A stretch of 64,000 bases of DNA from the NCBI GenBank assembly GCA_044227095.1, contig JBGAFV010000001.1:4526001-4590000 (forward strand). The letters run 5' to 3'. This DNA comes from JACMLD01 sp044227095. GTDB lineage: Bacteria; Bacteroidota; Bacteroidia; Chitinophagales; Chitinophagaceae. Positions within the stretch are counted from its first letter, which is position 1, and each line of letters starts with the position of its first letter. This document shows positions 27,733 to 35,642 of this stretch, one piece after another. The notes under the pieces are model-generated. The model worked only from the letters and a program-made list of their open reading frames with translations. It searched no databases and had not been told where the DNA came from. The translations under genes and the position numbers were made by a program.

Positions 27733-27817
27733 GGAGAGATGGCAGAGCGGTCGAATGCGGCGGTCTTGAAAACCGTTGAAGTGAAAGCTTCCGGGGGTTC
27801 GAATCCCTCTCTCTCCG
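27733..27817 (+). tRNA. tRNA-Ser (anticodon TGA)
   Basis: 85 nt. Acceptor arms GGAGAGA (27733-27739) and TCTCTCC (27810-27816) pair perfectly, with discriminator G. The anticodon loop is 'CTTGAAA' inside the CGGT/ACCG stem, the long variable arm (GAAGTGAAAGCTTC) marks a class II tRNA, and GGTTCGAATCC is the T arm. CCA is not encoded. It decodes UCA and probably other UCN codons. Confidence 0.97.
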
Positions 27818-27834
27818 CGCTAGTTTGATGCTAA

Positions 27835-27881
27835 AAAATGCAAAAAGCTGCTAATCGTTGATTAGCAGCTTTTTGCATTTT
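27835..27881. terminator. 22-bp perfect hairpin terminator after tRNA-Ser
   Basis: The arms at 27835-27856 and 27860-27881 are exact reverse complements (22 bp) around a GTT loop. A-rich and T-rich outer ends make it usable on both strands. The inner part contains GCTGCTAATC/GATTAGCAGC. Confidence 0.85.
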
Positions 27882-28020
27882 ACAAAAGTTCTAGTTAGTT
27901 GAAAAATCGTGCAAATTTGAAGTACACTTCTAGCGACCATTCGCTATAATTATTTCAACTCTTCCTTTTGCTTATATTGATTTGAAAAACCTTACTCGTA
28001 CAGATCTCATAAAAGACAAA

Positions 28021-28180
28021 GATGAAACCTGGCATATAAGCCTGGTTGGTTTCGTTTATAATTTCATCCTATAAGAGTGATCAGGAAATAGATTTCATTA
28101 TTGATGCTGTTGGCAAAACCGTATCGCAGATAAATAAGTGGAAAATAAACTATCAGGCAAATACTTCTTTAGGGGAATGA
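28021..28180 (+). pseudogene. Remnant of the C-terminus of a class V aminotransferase-like gene
   Basis: Frame 28079-28180 reads 'SDQEIDFIIDAVGKTV' then 'SQINKWKINYQ' to a TGA. 'EIDFIIDAV' followed by an aromatic helix resembles the last helix of class V PLP aminotransferases. A neighbouring frame just upstream (28021-28073) reads 'WHISLVGFVYNF', close to the usual preceding strand, so at least one frameshift separates the parts. No start or PLP-lysine region remains. The rest of 27890-28020 shows no feature. Confidence 0.4.
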
Positions 28181-28211
28181 GTTCAACATGCCAGTGGAAG
28201 CATGGTAACAA

Positions 28212-30200
28212 CTAGCCATTAACAGGTGATAATTTAAAAGTTGTTCCAACGCCTTGTACAGAATCTACGGTAATTTTATACTGAATCGCTTTTGCCAAAT
28301 CCCTTACCAAATGCAAGCCAAATCCATGTTTTTCGTTAGAGGCAACATTTTTTTCAAACAAAACATTGGCCTGCGTTGCTTTTATACCTTCGCCATTATC
28401 GGTAATTGTAAATACTAGCCCATTATTTTCTTTAATTGCAGCCCATTCAATAATTGCAACGGGTGTATTTTTTACAGCACGAATAGCGTTTGACGTGAGA
28501 TTCTGCATAATAGTGCGCAGGTAATTTTCATCGGTCAAAATAGTAAGTCCTGCTGCAGCATTAAAGCGCAGTTCCACATCTGGTGTATCCCCAAAAGACT
28601 TTTTAATATAACTGAATAAATTTTCGACAGTAACACTTTTTATATTTGGCTTAAAACTTTCCATTTGTTCCTTACTCCATAGCAGCATTGTCTCCATAGT
28701 TTCGAGTAATGAATTTGCAGAAGCTGAAATTTTTTGTTCACGTTCAGCAATACTAATCTCGCTCATAAGTCCCGGTCTTCTTTTTTGTAGTTCCAAAAAA
28801 TTTAGAAGGTTGGCAACAGGGCTTCGCAAATCATGACTTATTATCCCAAAGAATTTTGCTTTTACTTTATTGGCTTCGTCCAGTTCATTGTTTAGCTTTA
28901 ATAATGCAGCATTATTTTTTTCTCGTGTAATGTTTTGCCGATATAGCAAAGCGCCTACTATTCCCAAAAAGGCAACAAAACTAATCAGCAGCCACATCTT
29001 TTTTTGCTGGTTACCAATCTGAAGCTGTTTATTTTCAATCTCCCTGTTTTTGAGATCAATTGCCCGCTGGCTTTCCAGTGCAGCAATTTTATTTTTATTT
29101 TCCTGCGAGAAAACGGAATCATTAAAAGTGGTAAAATCCTTATAATCTTTCAAAGCATCTTTATAATTTCCTTTCGCTTCTTCAAGGCTTGAAATTGCTT
29201 GTTGTATTTCTGATTTATAGCCAGGGTTTCCTGTACTCACACATAGATCTATTGCACGTTTGAAATATATTTCAGAACTATCAAAATTGTTTGTTCTTTC
29301 TGTACCCTTTTTTGACATGCCAAGATTGTAATAAGTCAATCCAAGATTAGCAAGATTAACAATTGAATTTTGTGAAGCAGGTGCAATATCATCCAGTATT
29401 TTTTGCACTTTCAGAAAAGTGATTAGTTGTTTTACGAGATCCCCTTCGGCTGTACCAAGATTAGACAACACCGAAACAACAGCCATTTTATTGTCAAGCT
29501 TTTCATCAATGGCCAGAGCCTTGTTAAAATTCTCTTTTGCAGCAATAGTATCTTTTGTTTCCAGTTTAATAACGCCCAGCATCTCGTACGCTTTTGAAAC
29601 ATGAATAAGCGTATTGGCTGCTGTTCCTTTCTTTATGGTAAGCTCTGCATATTTGCTGGCCTTTACGTAATCGCCTTGCGTTATGTACAATGCAGTTATA
29701 TTGGTACCCAGCAATGCAGCCTGTTCATCATTATTAGATTCCTCAGCTATTTCCAAAGCCTTAAAATAATACTCGGATGCTTTTGTAAAATTTGTTTCCC
29801 GTTGATAGCTTCTTCCTATATTGCTCATATTGGCAATCATAAAAGGTTTTGCATCCAGTGCTTTGTTAATAGCAAAACTTTTTTCAAAATAAACTATTGC
29901 GGCAGCCGCATTGCCGGTATCATGTGTCATTAGCCCAAAGCAATTGTACAGATTGGCAATCCCTCTTTTCCATTGAAGTTTTTCCGCCAGCTTCATGCCT
30001 GTATTGGCATAAGCAAATCCTTCTTTCGGACTAACAGTTGTGTATAGTTGCGAAATGGATAGCAGCAGTTTTACTTTGTTTGTATCTTCTTTTGCTGATG
30101 GCAATGCCTGAAGCATTGAATCCAGCAGTGCTTGTCCTTTTTTCTGCGGAAATGCATGCAGCGCAAATATGAAAGTTGCCAGCAATAGTAAAGATTTCAT
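28212..30200 (-). CDS. TPR-containing sensor histidine kinase
   Basis: 662 residues. It has a signal peptide (MKSLLLLATFIFALHAFPQ) and a periplasmic TPR array (about residues 30-370, e.g. 'RGIANLYNCFGLMTHDTGN' and 'AKENFNKALAIDEKLDNK'). A single transmembrane segment follows (about 400-420, 'MWLLISFVAFLGIVGALLY'). The cytoplasmic kinase has the phospho-acceptor H456 in 'FGIISHDLRSPVANLL' and the ATPase domain with N box 'QNLTSNAIRAV', 'ITDNGEGIKA' and 'HGFGLHLV'. It lies 7 bp after the LytTR regulator on the same strand. The pairing of a HisKA-type kinase with a LytTR regulator is less usual than LytS-LytTR, though it occurs in Bacteroidota. Confidence 0.93.
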   Translation of the reverse strand: MKSLLLLATFIFALHAFPQKKGQALLDSMLQALPSAKEDTNKVKLLLSISQLYTTVSPKEGFAYANTGMKLAEKLQWKRGIANLYNCFGLMTHDTGNAAAAIVYFEKSFAINKALDAKPFMIANMSNIGRSYQRETNFTKASEYYFKALEIAEESNNDEQAALLGTNITALYITQGDYVKASKYAELTIKKGTAANTLIHVSKAYEMLGVIKLETKDTIAAKENFNKALAIDEKLDNKMAVVSVLSNLGTAEGDLVKQLITFLKVQKILDDIAPASQNSIVNLANLGLTYYNLGMSKKGTERTNNFDSSEIYFKRAIDLCVSTGNPGYKSEIQQAISSLEEAKGNYKDALKDYKDFTTFNDSVFSQENKNKIAALESQRAIDLKNREIENKQLQIGNQQKKMWLLISFVAFLGIVGALLYRQNITREKNNAALLKLNNELDEANKVKAKFFGIISHDLRSPVANLLNFLELQKRRPGLMSEISIAEREQKISASANSLLETMETMLLWSKEQMESFKPNIKSVTVENLFSYIKKSFGDTPDVELRFNAAAGLTILTDENYLRTIMQNLTSNAIRAVKNTPVAIIEWAAIKENNGLVFTITDNGEGIKATQANVLFEKNVASNEKHGFGLHLVRDLAKAIQYKITVDSVQGVGTTFKLSPVNG

Positions 30201-30207
30201 TACTGCA

Positions 30208-30924
30208 TTATTTTAATAAAGCCAAAGCATCTTTGTAGCTTCTGCCGACAGGTAAATTAATATTGTTTACAAACACTTCGTTTGCGCTGATTTTTTTTAT
30301 GAAATGTCTTTGCACAGCATAGCTGCGGTGAATGCGGATAAAACTATTAAATGCTTTTTCTTTTAAAAGATTGCCGAGAGTATAAAGCACAGTATGCCTG
30401 CGGGAAGGCGTTATAATAGAGGTGTAATTATTCAATGCTTCCAGGTAAAGAATTTCATGCAGTTGAAGTTTTACCTGGGTAAGACCGTCTTTTATAAAAA
30501 TTGTATCCTCTCCAAGTGTATGATCCAGCAAATTTGCTTTTTCCTTTACTGTTAAATATTCTTTTATCCGTTCCATTGTCTTTGCAAACCTGTCGTGCGA
30601 AAAAGGTTTTACAAGAAAATCAAGCGCAGCCATTTCAAAACCTTCAACTGCATAATCCGGATAAGAAGTTATAAAGATACAGGTAGGTATATTCATCAGC
30701 TTGTCTCTTAATTCAAGTCCTGTCATTCCGGGCATGTCTATGTCCACGAATAAAACATCTGGTGGTTGTTTTTGTGCAGCTGCCAATGCAGCTGATCCAG
30801 AATTGAAACGCCCTATGATTTGCAGAAAAGAATAATCTTCAAGAAATGAAATAACGGTAAGCAAATCCACCTCATCATCATCTACTATCATGCATGTAAT
30901 ACTATTTTTCACCGGATGCGGCAT
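30208..30924 (-). CDS. LytTR-family response regulator
   Basis: 239 residues from the ATG at 30924 (MPHPVKNSITCMIVDDDEVD), preferred over 30990 because the receiver domain starts directly after it. The receiver (about residues 9-125) has the acidic pair 'VDDDE' and the phospho-acceptor Asp in 'VLFVDIDMPGMTG', with the conserved Lys in 'FLVKPFSHDRFAKT'. The LytTR DNA-binding domain (about residues 140-239) has 'EILYLEALNNYTSII' and 'SFIRIHRSYAVQRHFI'. It is encoded just upstream of the TPR kinase and is the likely partner. Confidence 0.93.
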   Translation of the reverse strand: MPHPVKNSITCMIVDDDEVDLLTVISFLEDYSFLQIIGRFNSGSAALAAAQKQPPDVLFVDIDMPGMTGLELRDKLMNIPTCIFITSYPDYAVEGFEMAALDFLVKPFSHDRFAKTMERIKEYLTVKEKANLLDHTLGEDTIFIKDGLTQVKLQLHEILYLEALNNYTSIITPSRRHTVLYTLGNLLKEKAFNSFIRIHRSYAVQRHFIKKISANEVFVNNINLPVGRSYKDALALLK

Positions 30925-31068
30925 GAGAAGGTTTTGGGCTTTGATGATATTCAAATATATTTTATTGGCACCAAACCAGTTGTTAACCACTTTTATTTGT
31001 TGTTTACCAATTTGGTCTTTTTGCGGGGATCGCTGTCAAATAGCTTTGTTTAAACAAGCAAATAAATT

Positions 31069-32592
31069 ATGAAAACGTACACCCGCTCTCTGTTTTTATC
31101 AACGCTTTGCAGTTTATTGTTACTGACAGCTTGCAAAAAAACACCTCCCGTCACTATTATGATTCCACCAACTATAACTGCTATAAGTCCCGTATCTGGA
31201 GCAGCAGGTACTGTTGTTACTATTACCGGAACCAATTTTAGCACCACGCCTTCAGATAATACAGCGAAATTTAATGGGATAGCCGCTACAGTTAGTAGCG
31301 CTACTGCAAGTTCACTAACTGTGGTGGCACCAGTTGGTGGCACTACCGGTAAGGTTACAGTAAGTACGGCAGACGGTATGGCCACCGGGCCGGTGTTTAC
31401 TTATATTGTAACACCACCACCGCCCACCATAACTAGTATTAGCCCGGTATCGGGCTCAGCAGGAACGTTAGTAACCATTACAGGTACAAATTTTAAAACA
31501 ACGACCACTGACAATACAGTAAAATTTAATGGAGTGGCTGCAGTAGTGCAAACTGCTACTGCTACAACCCTTACCGCATTGTCGCCGGCAACAGGTACAA
31601 CGGGTGCAGTAGCCGTTACTACTATTGATGGAACTGCAACGGGACCTGTTTTTACTTATGTTGCAGGCACTGATGTGTATGTGGTTGGCAGAGGTGTAAC
31701 CGGTTGGGGTTATTGGAAAAATGGCAGTTTCGTTGTTATGCCATCCAACTGTGTAGAAGCATGGGCTGTATATGCAAGCGGTACAGACGTATATGTAGCC
31801 GGGGCCGATATTAATACAGGTGGACCGGCTTATTGGAAAAATGGCGTTACTGTAGATCTGCCTATGAGCGCAGGGCACAACGGTGGCCGTGCACGTTCAG
31901 TGTATGTTAGTGGTACGGACGTATATGTTGGAGGATGGGATTTTGTAAATGGGGCGAACGCTTTGCCCCGATTATGGAAAAACGGAGTACCGCAAACTGT
32001 TTCATTCAGCAGTGGAAATTTCGGCGGACAACCTATTACAACCGGTATTATTTATTCAGTAACAGTATCGGGTAGTGATGTATACATGGCCGGAGCGCAA
32101 ACATCTGCGTCAGGAACTGAAGTGGTAACGTATTGGAAAAACGGCATCCCCTTTACGCTTTTCGCAAAGACAGGCACTCCGGCTTCTGTAACAAGTGAAG
32201 GCCATGGAATAGTTGTCTCTGGCAGCGATGTGTATGTAGCAGGCTTTGATGCTGACTCGGCAGCGTACTGGAAAAATGGTACAGCACAAATATTAACTGG
32301 CCCCGGTACTTTTTCGTGTACACCCACCGGCATTTATGTTTCTGGTTCCGATGTATATGTATCTGGCTATTACCGTAACACGGCAAAATACTGGAAGAAC
32401 GGAACAATGGTAGACCTTACCACTACAGCTAACAATCCTATTGGTGGAGAATATGCTACCGGTATTACCGGATCTGGATCTGATATCTATATCTGTGGCA
32501 ATTATATATCGCAAGGAAATGGGTATTGGAAGAATGGTGTATTTACTGTATTACCCAGTGCAAGTATTGTAAACGGCATTTTTGTGAAATAG
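31069..32592 (+). CDS. Lipoprotein with two IPT/TIG domains and seven 'DVYVxG...YWKNG' repeats
   Basis: 507 residues with a lipobox ('LLLLTACKK', Cys about residue 22). Two IPT/TIG Ig-like domains follow (about 35-115 and 118-200, each starting 'ITxISPVSGxAGTxVTITGTNF' in pattern form). The C-terminal two thirds contain seven copies of a motif of about 45-50 residues of the form '(S/A)G(T/S)DVY(V/M)xG...(Y/L)WKNG', consistent with a seven-bladed propeller. It is probably outer-membrane anchored and surface exposed, an adhesion or binding protein. It is divergent from the LytTR regulator, which could control it (inference). Confidence 0.85.
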   Translation: MKTYTRSLFLSTLCSLLLLTACKKTPPVTIMIPPTITAISPVSGAAGTVVTITGTNFSTTPSDNTAKFNGIAATVSSATASSLTVVAPVGGTTGKVTVSTADGMATGPVFTYIVTPPPPTITSISPVSGSAGTLVTITGTNFKTTTTDNTVKFNGVAAVVQTATATTLTALSPATGTTGAVAVTTIDGTATGPVFTYVAGTDVYVVGRGVTGWGYWKNGSFVVMPSNCVEAWAVYASGTDVYVAGADINTGGPAYWKNGVTVDLPMSAGHNGGRARSVYVSGTDVYVGGWDFVNGANALPRLWKNGVPQTVSFSSGNFGGQPITTGIIYSVTVSGSDVYMAGAQTSASGTEVVTYWKNGIPFTLFAKTGTPASVTSEGHGIVVSGSDVYVAGFDADSAAYWKNGTAQILTGPGTFSCTPTGIYVSGSDVYVSGYYRNTAKYWKNGTMVDLTTTANNPIGGEYATGITGSGSDIYICGNYISQGNGYWKNGVFTVLPSASIVNGIFVK

Positions 32593-32648
32593 CAAGTCTT
32601 AAAAAACTTTTACAGCAATTGTTATTACGGCGTTTTAATACAACAAAT

Positions 32649-32685
32649 AAAAAAGCTCCTGCTAATAATTAGCAGGAGCTTTTTT
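32649..32685. terminator. Bidirectional terminator between convergent genes
   Basis: AAAGCTCCTGCTAAT and ATTAGCAGGAGCTTT are inverted repeats centred at about 32667, flanked by A-run and T-run. It serves the IPT/TIG gene (+) and the Lys/Asp-rich gene (-). Confidence 0.85.
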
Positions 32686-32738
32686 ATTATTTAATTAATT
32701 ACCATTTACGTCTTTAATCAGTTCTTTGTCATCTTTTT

Positions 32739-33296
32739 TTAGATCCTTTTATCTTTCTTCAGATCTTCCTTGTCGTTATGTAAATCTTTTTTATCCTTAG
32801 AAAGATCTTTACGATCGGCGTTGATGTCTTTTTTGTCGTCTTTAATGTCTTTGTGATCTTCCTTCAGGTCTTTTACATCTTCTTTACGATCTATCTTATC
32901 ACTGGCAAGATCTTTTTTCTCCGTATTAATTTCCTTTTGTTCTTTAGCAGCATCTGTATAGTCTTTATTTTTTACATCTTGGTTTCTTTCCTTGCGATCT
33001 GTTGCAATCTCAGATTTATCCTCTTTTATATCCTTATTGTCTTTTACAAGATCTTTGTGATCGGCACTGGCATCTTTATGATCCTTTTTAAGATCAGATT
33101 TATCGGCAACAATATCTTTTTTGTCTTCGTGAATATCTTTTTTATCTGCCTTAATATCCCTGTGATCGTGACGAATATCTTTTCTGTCATGACCGATATC
33201 GCGGATAGTGCGTGGAATATGGCCTGCGTGCTGTGCATAGGTAGAAAAGGCGGTGAAACACAAGATCAGCGCCAGGAAATAAGTAATCGTTTTCAT
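32739..33296 (-). CDS. Secreted Lys/Asp-rich heptad-repeat protein, C-terminus probably frameshifted
   Basis: 185 residues with a signal peptide (MKTITYFLALILCFTAFSTY, cleavage near AQH). Nearly all the mature part is a 7-residue pattern like 'xDKKDIxxDKKDLxx', giving a highly charged, very long predicted helix with Ile/Leu about every seven residues. A start-proximal His/Arg-rich part precedes the Lys/Asp part. The reading frame ends 'LKKDKRI', but adding one A in the A4 run at 32747-32750 restores the repeat ('KDLKKDDKELIKDVNGN') to a TAA at 32695. The native protein is therefore probably 15 residues longer. No known function. It is convergent with the IPT/TIG gene. Confidence 0.75.
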   Translation of the reverse strand: MKTITYFLALILCFTAFSTYAQHAGHIPRTIRDIGHDRKDIRHDHRDIKADKKDIHEDKKDIVADKSDLKKDHKDASADHKDLVKDNKDIKEDKSEIATDRKERNQDVKNKDYTDAAKEQKEINTEKKDLASDKIDRKEDVKDLKEDHKDIKDDKKDINADRKDLSKDKKDLHNDKEDLKKDKRI

Positions 33297-33594
33297 TTTT
33301 GTATTTTTTATGATGAAATAAGTTGCCGGGGAATGAGAATGAAAAAGCTCTAAATAATTTAACCGTTTTTTGTAATTAACCAGTCGTTAACCGGGTTACA
33401 AACTTTTAAGCGGCAGGACATTCTTGCTAACCATTTAAAATACTATAATAAGGAGTGGGTCATTTATTTTGGTTGACGTCGTGGCGCCAGCCAACACATG
33501 AGCAGGCTTGTTTTGTTGTTCTTTGTTTGCTATCACCGGCTTGCATTGTCCATACTTCGACTCTTGCTGTTTTTAGAAGTCTCCTTTCTACCAT

Positions 33595-34317
33595 TTACGC
33601 AGACTCTTTGCTTTGCAGCCTTTCCATTACCGATTGTTTATACAGCCGCCCGATGGGAATTTCTGAAGATCCAATTTGTACAGCCAGCGCATTATAACCA
33701 GAAATTTTGCTGAAGGAAACAATGTATGACCGGTGTACGCGGATAAACTTATGATCAGACAAAATATTTTCAATAACACTGATGGCACGTTTTACCAGCA
33801 AATGCCGGCCACCAGTAAGAAAAATTTTTACAAAATCTTTCCAGCTTTCAATGTATTCAATGTCATTTACAAAAACCTTTTTCATATCCCTGTCTACTTT
33901 CAGGTAAATAAAAGCAGCCGGATCGGGCACTTCATTGGTAGCAGTTACAGCTACTTCACGCCCCATCACCCGGTTTAATTTGGTAATAGCTTTAAAAAAC
34001 CGTTCAAAAGAAACAGGCTTAACGAGGTAATCAACCGCATCCAGTTCAAAAGCATCAATTGCATATTCCCGGTAGGCTGTTACAAAAATTACTTTGGGCG
34101 GATGGGAAAGATTCTTTAAAAATTCAGTACCAATGATGCGAGGCATTTTTATATCCAGAAAAATAACATCTACAGTTTTGTGCCGCAATACGCCAAGCGC
34201 TTCAATAGCATTTCTGCACTGGCCTACTACTTCCATATCATTAAGTGAAGCAATATATTTAGCCAGTACTTTTAATGCCGGTGGCTCATCGTCTATTAGG
34301 AGGCAGCGAAGCTTCAT
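33595..34317 (-). CDS. LytTR-family response regulator (partner of the LytS-like kinase)
   Basis: 240 residues. The receiver domain has 'CLLIDDEPPALKVLAKYIA', the phospho-acceptor Asp in 'VIFLDIKMPRIIG' and Lys in 'YLVKPVSFERFFKAI'. The LytTR domain begins near residue 140 and includes 'KVFVNDIEYIESWKDFVKIF' and 'FIRVHRSYIVSFSKIS'. Its start codon overlaps the kinase stop codon (ATGA), so the two are made together. The preceding gap 33297-33594 holds no gene; I see only AT-rich sequence and a weak TTGG/CCAA dyad at 33471-33496. Confidence 0.94.
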   Translation of the reverse strand: MKLRCLLIDDEPPALKVLAKYIASLNDMEVVGQCRNAIEALGVLRHKTVDVIFLDIKMPRIIGTEFLKNLSHPPKVIFVTAYREYAIDAFELDAVDYLVKPVSFERFFKAITKLNRVMGREVAVTATNEVPDPAAFIYLKVDRDMKKVFVNDIEYIESWKDFVKIFLTGGRHLLVKRAISVIENILSDHKFIRVHRSYIVSFSKISGYNALAVQIGSSEIPIGRLYKQSVMERLQSKESA

Positions 34318-35438
34318 GCGGTGATAGTTTGAGCAGTTACAGCAGTACGATGCGGCGTGGTATACACCGTATGGCTGCCACTCAATTTAACCATTAATGA
34401 AACGGCAAAGAAATCCCCTTCGTCATTTATTTTCAGTTCATATTTTCCGGGGTACAGGTATTCCAGCCTTTTTTTCACATTGTTGATGCCAATACCACTA
34501 TTACTTTGCGATGTAAATTCGTTTTTGCTGTTGGTGATTTTAAATTTTAACTGGTTGGCCACTACAGAAATATCTACTCCCATCCAGGGTTTTTCAATTT
34601 GCTCAGATGCACCATGCTTAAAAGCATTTTCTAGAAAAGGAAGCATCAGCAAAGGTGATATGAAATTGTCACTGGTGTCGCCTTCCACATTCCATGATAT
34701 TTCTATTGTATCGCCATAGCGTTCTTTTTCCAGGTCAAGATAATCTTTCATAATGGCTACTTCTTTTTCCAGTCTCACTTCTTCTGCCTTGCAATCGTAC
34801 AGCATATAACTAAGCAATGATGAAAGTTTTAAAATAAGTGCCGGTGTTTTAGGAGATCTATCCAGTGAAAAAGAATAAATATTATTAAGCGTATTGAATA
34901 AAAAATGCGGGTGCACCTGTGCTTTCAGCAATTGCAATTCGGCTTTTATTTTTTCCTGTTGTGCCTGCAGCAATTCTCTTTGTTTTAATAACCATTGCTT
35001 GCCCAGCGATAAGGAAGAGAAACAAGCTGCGGTGGTTAACACGCAAAGAAAACATTGCCATGCATATGCATCACCATGCGGCATTGCCAGGCTGTTTAAC
35101 ACAGGAGCAGAAACATAGGCAAGAAAATAAACGCTGCCATACCAGCCAATGGAAAGCCAGGCAATAACCGCAACAAGAAACAGCCCGTATCTGCCTTTCA
35201 ACAAAAGTTTTGGAATGGCAATGTTTGCAAGCGGATAACTCAACATGATAAAGACCGGAACCCAAAGCGCAATACGGATAAAATTATCAGTGAAGGTTGA
35301 TCCTATCATTGACAGGAAGCAGCTCCATCCTAAAAGCCATAACAACCAAAACGAGACGTGCCGGAGTACACGGTATTTAGGCAAAAAAATAAACTCGTTT
35401 GTTTTAATCATATTCATGGGCATAAGCTTGCTCTCCAC
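34314..35438 (-). CDS. LytS/YehU-type membrane sensor histidine kinase
   Basis: 374 residues with four hydrophobic segments in the first 150 residues ('LLWLLGWSCFLSMIG' and three more), then a coiled linker ('KQRELLQAQQEKIKAELQLL'). The His_kinase motif is 'KAQVHPHFLFNTLNNIYSF', with the phospho-acceptor His. A degenerate ATPase domain ends with 'NSGIGINNVKKRLEYLYPGK'. The gene precedes and overlaps the LytTR regulator. Upstream, 35439-35642 is the divergent control region with the haloperoxidase-like gene, a candidate target. Confidence 0.93.
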   Translation of the reverse strand: MESKLMPMNMIKTNEFIFLPKYRVLRHVSFWLLWLLGWSCFLSMIGSTFTDNFIRIALWVPVFIMLSYPLANIAIPKLLLKGRYGLFLVAVIAWLSIGWYGSVYFLAYVSAPVLNSLAMPHGDAYAWQCFLCVLTTAACFSSLSLGKQWLLKQRELLQAQQEKIKAELQLLKAQVHPHFLFNTLNNIYSFSLDRSPKTPALILKLSSLLSYMLYDCKAEEVRLEKEVAIMKDYLDLEKERYGDTIEISWNVEGDTSDNFISPLLMLPFLENAFKHGASEQIEKPWMGVDISVVANQLKFKITNSKNEFTSQSNSGIGINNVKKRLEYLYPGKYELKINDEGDFFAVSLMVKLSGSHTVYTTPHRTAVTAQTITA

Positions 35439-35642
35439 AATGTAAGCAATTACCCTGCATGATTATATCACCCGAAAACTAAAAAAGACAAACAACATTG
35501 AATCGCAGACAAACAACATGTTTTTTGGCTGAATACCACAAAGCTGGTTTAACCGGCTTGTTGCTGAGAAATAAACCTGTTAGGCGATTAGAATTTTTAG
35601 CAAGCAAAGCTGCTTCTACTTTGCTGTTAAAACCGAAAAGCG

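Noticed and set aside
33044..33353. Frames on both strands in the Lys/Asp repeat gene, one hydrophobic
   Set aside because: They are the low-complexity complement and shifted frames of the heptad repeat. The hydrophobic appearance follows from its codons.
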